NCBI GenBank assembly: GCA_902773395.1
Contig: CACYEJ010000144.1
Span: 1 to 8,230 of the forward strand
Origin: an uncultured Ruminococcus sp.
GTDB lineage: Bacteria > Bacillota_A > Clostridia > Oscillospirales > Acutalibacteraceae
Length of the DNA: 8,230 bases
Direction: 5' to 3'
Part shown: piece after piece, positions 1 through 5,025 of the stretch
How positions within the stretch are numbered: the first letter of the stretch is position 1
How the letters are laid out: every line of letters begins with the position of its first letter
The notes under the pieces: generated by a model
Told to the model about the DNA's origin: nothing
Databases searched by the model: none
Seen by the model: the letters and a program-made list of their open reading frames with translations, nothing else
Position numbers and translations under genes: made by a program

Positions 1-50
1 AAAAATAACAAACACACTATCATCTTATTTGAATGGCAGTGTGTTTGTTT
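1..50 (-). terminator. Rho-independent terminator of the repressor/membrane-protein operon
   Basis: A perfect 12-bp inverted repeat (7-18 pairs with 38-49, arm AACAAACACACT) encloses a 19-nt loop. On the minus strand it is followed by ATTTTT at 6-1. It begins 8 bases after the stop codon of the small repressor gene, as expected for the end of that operon. The plus-strand side has only a weak T tract, so it may also work partially for a gene left of the window. Confidence 0.85.
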
Positions 51-56
51 GCAATT

Positions 57-254
57 TTAATTTTCTTCCCAGAATAGATCGTCCAGCGTTTTACCCAGAA
101 CGTGGCATATCGCTCTGCACAGCTTAATAGTCGGATTATAATCTCCTTTTTCAATTGCATTTATTGTTTGTCGGCTCACTCCAACCTTTTCGGCAAGCTG
201 CTGCTGTGATAAATCGAGCGCTGCACGAGCACTTTTTAATTTTAGATTTTTCAT
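57..254 (-). CDS. Small Cro/CI (XRE) family DNA-binding repressor, 65 aa
   Basis: This is a single-domain helix-turn-helix protein of the short YozG-like type. Residues 6-60 form the whole HTH_3 fold. The recognition region is at about 16-36, with the hallmark segments LSQQQLAEKVGVSRQTI and AIEKGDYNPT. The C-terminal segment LGKTLDDLFW is also typical of the family. It has no ligand-binding domain, so it is probably a simple dimeric repressor. Its ATG overlaps the stop of the upstream membrane-protein gene as ATGA (254-251), and an AAGGA sits only 3 nt upstream, which suggests translational coupling. In this very common gene pair the regulator usually represses its own operon; that role is inferred here. 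The family is certain, the target is not. Confidence 0.93.
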   Translation of the reverse strand: MKNLKLKSARAALDLSQQQLAEKVGVSRQTINAIEKGDYNPTIKLCRAICHVLGKTLDDLFWEEN

Positions 255-787
255 TCTTCCTTCTCAGTCTTTTTTTTCAAATCAATTATGAGCTTGGCAA
301 TAAACATTCCTAAAAACAGTATCGCAAATAGGAGATTTGCAATATTTCCGTTTAACATTCCATTGGTAAACACACTTTCGCCCTTTTCTAAATCTGCAAA
401 AAAAACTATTAAGTACATTATTCCTAAAAAGAATGTTCTAAACAAGAAATCATAAGGATTGTTTTTTCGATTGTTAAAAATGTATGCCTGCTTTAATATG
501 CAAATCATTGCAAATATAGTGATTGAAATAAAGATACCAATAAAAATAATAGTTTGAAACGTTGCCCACTTTATATCATTCCTCTCAAGTGCTAGGCACA
601 CCGTGAGATATAGAAGAAGAAAGATATATGACGCTTTATACGCCTGATTACGAGCCAGTATCTGACGTTCGTCATATTTTTTTTTCTTATTCTGATGGAT
701 TATCGACATAACCATAAAATAGCAAAATGTCATCAGCACAGTAAACGCAAGTATAGACGATATGCTCCATACAAAATCATCGTTCAT
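251..787 (-). CDS. Five-helix membrane protein of unknown function, paired with XRE repressor, 178 aa
   Basis: This is an integral membrane protein with hydrophobic segments at about residues 7-30, 52-67, 75-98, 115-132 and 148-169. After the first helix comes a basic cytoplasmic-looking stretch, NKKKKYDERQ (residues 33-42). A YDER-type motif right after a first helix is typical of small Firmicute membrane proteins co-encoded with YozG-like repressors. No catalytic motif or signal peptide cleavage site is visible, and the tail is charged (KKKTEKEE). The start is supported by AAGGAG at 802-797, 9 nt before the ATG, and by a strong promoter further upstream. The downstream repressor overlaps it by 4 nt. 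I do not recognise a biochemical function; a role in envelope stress or toxin/bacteriocin tolerance is often guessed for such pairs but nothing here shows it. Confidence 0.85.
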   Translation of the reverse strand: MNDDFVWSISSILAFTVLMTFCYFMVMSIIHQNKKKKYDERQILARNQAYKASYIFLLLYLTVCLALERNDIKWATFQTIIFIGIFISITIFAMICILKQAYIFNNRKNNPYDFLFRTFFLGIMYLIVFFADLEKGESVFTNGMLNGNIANLLFAILFLGMFIAKLIIDLKKKTEKEE

Positions 788-821
788 ATTTTACAACTCC
801 TTCAATTATTTAATTGTATTA

Positions 822-850
822 ATAATAACATAGCTTTTACATTAAGTCAA
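822..850 (-). promoter_or_regulatory. Sigma-A promoter of the membrane-protein/repressor operon
   Basis: On the minus strand the -35 is TTGACT (850-845), the spacer is exactly 17 nt, and the -10 is TATTAT (827-822). A TG one base before the -10 (830-829) makes it an extended -10. TTTTAC occurs three times on the plus strand in and around the promoter (789-794, 835-840, 856-861). These could be repressor contact sites, but no clean palindrome is seen. Confidence 0.8.
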
Positions 851-1164
851 GTATATTTTACAAAATTTATGGTTTACTCAACATTTTAAATGACCGTTCG
901 TTTTTTGCTTTTATTCCCATTTATAAGCAGCGTGGGAGGATAGTTACTTTTAGTTTGATGTGAAGTGCGCTTAATTCTTTCATTATAACTTAGAGTGAAA
1001 AAGTCTTGAAGCAAGTTTTTCGCAAAATGAATATCTGGCAATTTCTATAAAAGAACAAAAAGTATAGACGCACGTGCGGTTATTGCGGAGTATTGGAAAA
1101 AACAAGTAGATTTTATCAGGTTGTTTAAATCATGTATATACGAGTGAAAAGTTCAAGTTGGTAA
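851..1164. other. Noncoding gap between divergent operons
   Basis: About 310 bases without a supportable gene. Two small items stand out. One is a perfect 10-bp palindrome, CGCACGTGCG, at 1069-1078. The other is a plus-strand frame (1059-1127) that would read KYRRTCGYCGVLEKTSRF and then stop soon after. Its CGYCG resembles half of a zinc ribbon, but it has a stop just upstream and no start or ribosome site. A weak A-tract/T-tract hairpin lies at 998-1020. Nothing here is convincing as a functional element. Confidence 0.5.
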
Positions 1165-1193
1165 TTGAAGATAAATAAATATTGTGCTATAAT
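1165..1193 (+). promoter_or_regulatory. Promoter of the WYL regulator operon
   Basis: The -35 is TTGAAG (1165-1170), the spacer is 17 nt, and the -10 is a perfect TATAAT (1188-1193). TGC immediately before it gives an extended -10. An inverted pair TTCAA (1152-1156) / TTGAA (1165-1169) overlaps the -35 and could be an operator, but the arms are short. Transcription would start near 1200, giving a leader of about 40 nt before the TTG start. Confidence 0.82.
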
Positions 1194-1238
1194 AAATTCA
1201 ATATCCATAACTAATAAACTAAAAGGAGTGATGATGAA

Positions 1239-2489
1239 TTGGCATACAACGAGCTTATCAAAAATTTTGAACGAATTCGCAGCTATATGAGAGAGTTCTA
1301 TGTGTACGGCTTTAAAAGCAGAGAAGAGTATACAGGAAAAAGCTCACGCTCTTATGATGATGAACGCCGCCGTGTGGAAAGCTGGCTGGGAGATTATATG
1401 GCTTTTCATCGCACTGCTGACGGCAAATGTGTCTTTATCTCAATAGACAGCCGAACATCAAATCATAATCCGCTTTATAATGCTTTGAAATCGAAAAGCT
1501 TTACAGACGGAGATATATCCCTGCATTTTATATTATTCGATATTCTCAGTTCTTCTGAGATTGCTAAATCAATTCGTGAAATAACGGAAGAAATAGATAC
1601 AGAATATCTTTCTGCTTTTAGTTCTCAGAGAACATTTGACGAATCCACTATCCGTAAAAAACTTAAAGAGTATATCAAAGAGGGTCTTGTAACCACGGAG
1701 AAAAAAGGCAAAACTCTTCTCTATAGACGTACTGAAAACGTTGAAATAAACTGCACAGATATGCTCGATTTTTATTCGGAGGTCGCTCCTTGCGGCGTTA
1801 TTGGCGAGTTCCTTTTGGATAAGACGGACGCTCATAATCTATCGTTTGCTTTTAAACATCACTATATAACACAGGCTCTTGACAGCGAGATTTTACTGTC
1901 GCTTTTCTTGGCTGTCAGCGATAAATGCGAGGTTGAAATTACTAAGCTTAACAGAAAATCAAAATCGAAAATAACTTTGAATCTTGTGCCGCTGAATATT
2001 TTTATAAGTGTCCAGAACGGTCGGCAGTACCTTATTGCGTATAACCGCCGTGATAAGAGAATTATGTCAACAAGGCTGGATTTTATTATCAGCGTGAAAG
2101 CGTTAAGCACCGCAAATGATTTTGATTTGCTTAGGAAAAATCTTTTCAAAATGCGTGAGCATATGTGGGGTGTGAGCAATCAGGGAAGCGGCGGCAGAAT
2201 TGAACACGTTGAGTTTACAGTTCGCTGCGATAACAATGAGAATTATATTTATAACAGGCTTGTCCGTGAAAAACGCTGCGGAACAGTTGAACGGCTTGAT
2301 GATAACCTTTGCAAATTTACGGCTGATGTGTATGATTCAAATGAAATGCTGCCGTGGATAAGAACTTTTATAGGACGAATTACATCTGTGAATTTTTCAA
2401 ATAAGCAGTTAGAGCAGAGATTCAAAAATGATATTAACGAGCTGTGCGTTATGTATGGCTTGAATGAGGATACTGAAAATGATATTTAA
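1239..2489 (+). CDS. WYL-domain transcriptional regulator, first of a pair, 416 aa
   Basis: This is probably a DNA-binding regulator that senses a nucleic-acid or nucleotide ligand through its WYL domain. Residues 1-90 are a conserved N-terminal region (FYVYGFKSREEY, RRRVESWLGDY). Residues about 95-165 look like a winged helix: a helical pair and then STIRKKLKEYIKEGLVTTE with a short wing. Residues about 215-290 are the WYL domain, with QYLIAYNRRDKRIMSTRLDFI (residues 263-283) aligning to the usual YLVAY...R.FRLDRI pattern; the W of the name motif is Q here. Residues 322-410 are the C-terminal WCX extension. The start is TTG, with AAGGAG 10 nt upstream (1223-1228). Two out-of-frame ATGs (1231, 1234) lie between them. 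The second regulator gene overlaps its 3' end. WYL proteins are known partners of RtcB-type repair and of phage-defence loci; control of the adjacent RNA/slipin/rtcB unit is inferred. Confidence 0.87.
   Translation: MAYNELIKNFERIRSYMREFYVYGFKSREEYTGKSSRSYDDERRRVESWLGDYMAFHRTADGKCVFISIDSRTSNHNPLYNALKSKSFTDGDISLHFILFDILSSSEIAKSIREITEEIDTEYLSAFSSQRTFDESTIRKKLKEYIKEGLVTTEKKGKTLLYRRTENVEINCTDMLDFYSEVAPCGVIGEFLLDKTDAHNLSFAFKHHYITQALDSEILLSLFLAVSDKCEVEITKLNRKSKSKITLNLVPLNIFISVQNGRQYLIAYNRRDKRIMSTRLDFIISVKALSTANDFDLLRKNLFKMREHMWGVSNQGSGGRIEHVEFTVRCDNNENYIYNRLVREKRCGTVERLDDNLCKFTADVYDSNEMLPWIRTFIGRITSVNFSNKQLEQRFKNDINELCVMYGLNEDTENDI
2466..2470 (+). promoter_or_regulatory. Ribosome binding site that decides the start of the second WYL gene
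   Basis: GAGGA lies inside the 3' end of the first WYL gene, 8 nt before ATG 2479. An in-frame ATG at 2464 overlaps this site and has no site of its own, so the start at 2479 is preferred. This leaves an 11-nt overlap between the genes and suggests coupled translation. Confidence 0.7.
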
Positions 2490-3387
2490 CGAAATATACG
2501 GGGCATATTACAATACGGTTTCAAAGATATTGAAAAAAGCCGTTGAGGATAAAATTTCATCAGAGGAAATAAGAAGTATCATCACAAAATATGCCTATTC
2601 CGAAAGCTTGCTGCCAATCGAATCTGCACTGAGGGAAGAAAGATGGCAGCTTTTGAAGCTTGACGGCACAACCCCAATAAAAAATATTCCCACCATGCCG
2701 CTTACAGAATTGCAGAAGAGATGGTTAAAATCCGTTGCAATGGATTCGAGAATAAAGCTTTTTGACTGCGACTTCTCTTTCCTTGAAGATGTTAAGCCGC
2801 TGTTTACTCCCGATGATTATTATATATTTGACAAATACTCGGACGGCGATAATTATGATGACGATGAATATATAAAGAATTTTCGTTTGATTCTGAATGC
2901 CGTAAAAACACATCAGCCGCTTGAAATCGCAATGAATAACAGAAAAGGTAATGTTTCAAAAATTCGTGTCGTTCCCGAATGCCTTGAATACTCGGAAAAA
3001 GACGATAAATTCAGACTTATCACAAGCGGCAACAGATTTGGCAAAGCGATTAATCTATCTCGCATTGTCAAATGTAATTATTGCGATATCAGTATTTCAC
3101 GCACAACGTCTGCGTTAAATACAAAAGAAGTTAGTGTGACGCTTTTTATTACAGATAGGAGAAATACTCTCGAAAGGGCTATGCTTCATTTCTCTCATTT
3201 TAAAAAGGAAGCTGTGCGTATTGATGACAATAATTATAAATTAAAAATACATTATTCAACAGATGATGAAACGGAGCTTCTCATAAGAATACTTTCCTTT
3301 GGACCAACAGTTAAGGTTGTCGAACCTGAAAGATTTGTTGATTTGATAAAAGAACGATTGCAGAATCAAAAAAGCTGTGAACTTTGA
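2479..3387 (+). CDS. WYL-domain protein, second of a pair, 302 aa
   Basis: This is the companion of the preceding regulator. Residues 1-130 are mostly helical, beginning FNEIYGAYYNTVSKILKKA, with no clear helix-turn-helix. About 133-205 is the WYL-type beta domain, with PLEIAMNNRKGN, then RVVPECLEYSEKDDKFRLIT and INLSRIVKC at the positions of the PL.ly, Y....FyL and fRl.RI elements. About 217-296 is the WCX-type C-terminal extension, ending in FVDLIKERL. Because DNA-binding motifs are weak, it may act as a hetero-oligomer with the first protein, which supplies the winged helix, much as paired PafB/PafC do; this is inferred. The start at 2479 is chosen from its ribosome binding site; a 2464 start would add five residues. 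The gene's last codons form the ascending arm of its terminator. Confidence 0.82.
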   Translation: MIFNEIYGAYYNTVSKILKKAVEDKISSEEIRSIITKYAYSESLLPIESALREERWQLLKLDGTTPIKNIPTMPLTELQKRWLKSVAMDSRIKLFDCDFSFLEDVKPLFTPDDYYIFDKYSDGDNYDDDEYIKNFRLILNAVKTHQPLEIAMNNRKGNVSKIRVVPECLEYSEKDDKFRLITSGNRFGKAINLSRIVKCNYCDISISRTTSALNTKEVSVTLFITDRRNTLERAMLHFSHFKKEAVRIDDNNYKLKIHYSTDDETELLIRILSFGPTVKVVEPERFVDLIKERLQNQKSCEL

Positions 3388-3411
3388 TTTTTTAAGTTCG
3401 CAGCTTTTTTT
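3368..3411 (+). terminator. Intrinsic terminator after the WYL pair
   Basis: AGCTGTGAACTT (3373-3384) pairs with AAGTTCGCAGCT (3394-3405), with one G-U pair and a 9-nt loop. Flanking A and T tracts extend the stem, and the 3' end is a seven-T run (3405-3411). The stem overlaps the stop codon region of the second WYL gene. It therefore separates the regulator transcript from the downstream noncoding RNA and slipin-rtcB. Confidence 0.85.
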
Positions 3412-3413
3412 CC

Positions 3414-3442
3414 GTGATAAATGGAAATTTTTCCTGTATAAT
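3414..3442 (+). promoter_or_regulatory. Promoter of the structured RNA, with an inverted repeat in the spacer
   Basis: A perfect -10 TATAAT (3437-3442) lies 17 nt after a partial -35, GTGATA (3414-3419). The spacer contains the inverted repeat GGAAA-TT-TTTCC (3423-3434), well placed for a repressor or activator. The expected start, about 7 nt after the -10, falls at 3449, which is exactly the first base of a GCAGGG segment that has a perfect complement (3524-3529) downstream. That agreement supports the promoter. The weak -35 suggests it may need activation, possibly by the WYL proteins. Confidence 0.65.
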
Positions 3443-3448
3443 AAATAT

Positions 3449-3602
3449 GCAGGGTTGTTACAGAGTGTTTGACAACAGCACTGCGGTGCACGAGGATATT
3501 CCAAAGTGTATGCTGAGTGATTGCCCTGCGGATGGTTATTATAGGTTCGAATCCTATCGTCTTGCGTTAATAACGCAATCCATTAGGGGTGGATTTATTT
3601 TT
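3449..3602 (+). ncRNA. Candidate tRNA-like structured RNA upstream of slipin-rtcB
   Basis: The clearest element is a canonical tRNA T-arm: ATAGG (3541-3545), the seven-base loop TTCGAAT (3546-3552) and CCTAT (3553-3557). A standard tRNA is not present. At tRNA distance upstream, ACGAGGAT (3490-3497) can pair with 3559-3567 as a degraded acceptor stem of 8 pairs with one bulge and two G-U pairs. No convincing D-arm or anticodon arm lies between, and no CCA follows. Other stems: GCAGGG 3449-3454 with CCCTGC 3524-3529; GTTGTT 3454-3459 with GACAAC 3471-3476; GCAC-TGCG-GTGC 3478-3489; TTGCGTT 3562-3568 with AACGCAA 3572-3578. Some are mutually exclusive. The 3' end is set at a weak terminator. 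Bacterial Y RNAs are known tRNA mimics linked to RNA-repair operons, but I cannot assign this to that family. It could be a free small RNA or the 5' leader of slipin-rtcB. Confidence 0.6.
3577..3602 (+). terminator. Weak terminator or attenuator at the end of the tRNA-like RNA
   Basis: AATCCA (3577-3582) pairs with TGGATT (3590-3595) around the loop TTAGGGG, followed by TATTTTT (3596-3602). The stem has only six pairs, two of them G-C, so termination is probably partial and read-through into slipin-rtcB is likely. Its first two bases are also used by the competing stem 3562-3568/3572-3578. Confidence 0.45.
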
Positions 3603-3874
3603 AAAACGGCGCAGCGCATTCGTGCAGCGTCAAAAACAATCTGTCAAATTGTTCTTTAAAACTGTAATTATCGTACTGAGGATATTATCATATTAATGTG
3701 TAATATCCGATGTAATGGGAAACTTGCTTTGTCTGCATAAGGATACCGTGTTTCGGAAAAACAAGCCAAAAGCTATCTTTCCGCTTGTTAGACCGTTCGC
3801 TCAATTATTCAGCCGCAAATTTTTCATCAGATAATTACGGTTGCCGATTATTATTCCTGAGGAGGTTAATATAT
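3603..3874 (+). other. Structured 5' leader of slipin-rtcB
   Basis: About 270 noncoding bases, with no clear promoter of their own but several strong hairpins. GGCGC-A-GCGC / GTGC-A-GCGTC (3608-3631) has nine pairs, one A-A mismatch and an ATTC tetraloop. AACAAT 3635-3640 pairs with ATTGTT 3648-3653. GGATATTA 3680-3687 pairs perfectly with TAATATCC 3701-3708. CGGAAA 3754-3759 with TTTCCG 3778-3783 is interleaved with AACAAGC 3760-3766 / GCTTGTT 3783-3789, so these two stems exclude each other. The density suggests a folded leader or additional small RNA. Confidence 0.5.
3859..3865 (+). promoter_or_regulatory. Ribosome binding site that sets the slipin start
   Basis: GAGGAGG lies 9 nt before ATG 3875. 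The same reading frame is open back to a TTG at 3785, but that stretch lies in the structured leader and has no ribosome site. The protein therefore starts MKKVIVNENERG. Confidence 0.88.
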
Positions 3875-5002
3875 ATGAAAAAGGTTATAGTAAATGAAAA
3901 TGAACGTGGTTTTCTGTTCAAGGACGGTAAGTTTGCAAAAGTTCTTAAAGCAGGAAAATATTATACATACGGCAGTCGTTTTATAGAGATTGTTTCTGTC
4001 AGCGAGCCTGTATTTTCCGAACAGTGCAGTCTTAATACGCTGATTGAATCTGAAGACTTGAAAGAAGAAGCGGCAATAGTCGAGGTTGGCGGCGTTGGAA
4101 AACAGGAGATTGCGCTGCATTTTGTCAACGGAAAATTTGACGGAGTGCTTTCGCACGGGACACATGCTTATTGGAACATTGGAGATAAGCACGAGTTTAA
4201 AATTGTTGATATATCTTCTCCTGAGATATCGGGCGATATTCCGCAGGAGATTTTCAAAAACACGGTTCGTATGGCTTCTGTGTTTCATAGAATAGAGGTC
4301 GAACCTTATCAAAAAGCTGTGCTTTACTTTGACCGCAAATTTAACAGACTTCTTGAACCTGGGGTATACTGCTTCTGGAAAAACAATATTGATGTCAGTG
4401 TTGATTATGTTGATACACGTCTTAAACAGCTTAATATTCAGGGGCAGGAAATCATGACGCAGGATAAGGTTTCGCTTCGTGTGAATTTTGTGTGCAAATA
4501 CAAGATTACAGATTATGTGAAAATTATCACCGAGATTGAAAGTTATATAGAACAAATACATATTGCCGCTCAGTTTGCTATTAGAGATTATGTGGGCAAA
4601 TATAAGCTTGACGAAGTCCTTTCAAATAAAGACGAGCTTTCCGAGTTTGTACTTGAAAGACTAAAATCAAAGGAGCAGGAATTGTACGTTGAATTTTCCG
4701 AAGCAGGCGTTAAGGATATAATTCTTCCGGGTGAAATTCGTGACATTATGAACACCGTGCTTATGGCTGAGAAAAAGGCGCAGGCAAGCGTTATAACTCG
4801 CCGTGAGGAAGTTGCGTCTACAAGGTCGCTTCTTAACACAGCAAAGCTTATGGACGAAAACGCTACGCTTTACAAGCTTAAAGAGCTTGAATATATCGAG
4901 CGTATTTGCGAGAATGTCGGCAGTATTAACCTTAACGGCAGCGGTGATGTGATTTCACAGCTTGCGCTGCTGCTGAGAGGTAAAGAAATGAAAACGGAAT
5001 AG
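3875..5002 (+). CDS. Slipin-like SPFH/Band 7 protein associated with RtcB, 375 aa
   Basis: The SPFH/Band 7 core lies at about residues 140-300, with the family-typical run from the IEVEPYQKAVLYFD segment to VDTRLKQLNIQGQEIMTQDKVSLRVNF (written here only as landmarks, residues 178-205). A charged helical region at 295-345 (MAEKKAQASVITRREEVASTRS) is probably an oligomerisation coiled coil. Unusually there is no N-terminal membrane segment. Instead, residues 1-110 hold two extra copies of the short beta motif that also begins the core: GFLFKDGKFAKVLKAGKYYTYG (12-33), IALHFVNGKFDGVLSHGTHAYW (79-100) and AVLYFDRKFNRLLEPGVYCFW (148-168). It is followed by rtcB after 23 nt and shares its transcript. 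Slipin-like proteins are repeatedly found beside rtcB; their biochemical role is unsettled, and scaffolding of repair is inferred. Confidence 0.87.
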   Translation: MKKVIVNENERGFLFKDGKFAKVLKAGKYYTYGSRFIEIVSVSEPVFSEQCSLNTLIESEDLKEEAAIVEVGGVGKQEIALHFVNGKFDGVLSHGTHAYWNIGDKHEFKIVDISSPEISGDIPQEIFKNTVRMASVFHRIEVEPYQKAVLYFDRKFNRLLEPGVYCFWKNNIDVSVDYVDTRLKQLNIQGQEIMTQDKVSLRVNFVCKYKITDYVKIITEIESYIEQIHIAAQFAIRDYVGKYKLDEVLSNKDELSEFVLERLKSKEQELYVEFSEAGVKDIILPGEIRDIMNTVLMAEKKAQASVITRREEVASTRSLLNTAKLMDENATLYKLKELEYIERICENVGSINLNGSGDVISQLALLLRGKEMKTE

Positions 5003-5025
5003 TTTGTAAAAATGAGGTGAGATAA

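Noticed and set aside
998..1020. Terminator-like hairpin with A and T tracts
   Set aside because: The core is only four pairs (CTTG/CAAG) with a two-base bulge before the A-T tract, and no gene ends nearby.
3485..3570. A functional tRNA gene
   Set aside because: The T-arm is perfect, but the acceptor stem is imperfect, no D-arm or anticodon arm can be drawn, and no CCA follows. Called tRNA-like only.
3414..3659. 81-codon plus-strand open frame across the tRNA-like RNA
   Set aside because: It has no ribosome binding site, its start lies in the promoter, and it runs through the T-arm and several hairpins; the protein has no recognisable pattern.
3785..3874. An N-terminal extension of the slipin from a TTG at 3785
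   Set aside because: No ribosome site precedes it, and it overlaps leader hairpins, while GAGGAGG is well placed before ATG 3875.
3866..4561. 231-codon minus-strand open frame inside the slipin gene
   Set aside because: It is antisense to a clear SPFH protein and its translation has no family-like pattern; it is a shadow of the coding strand.
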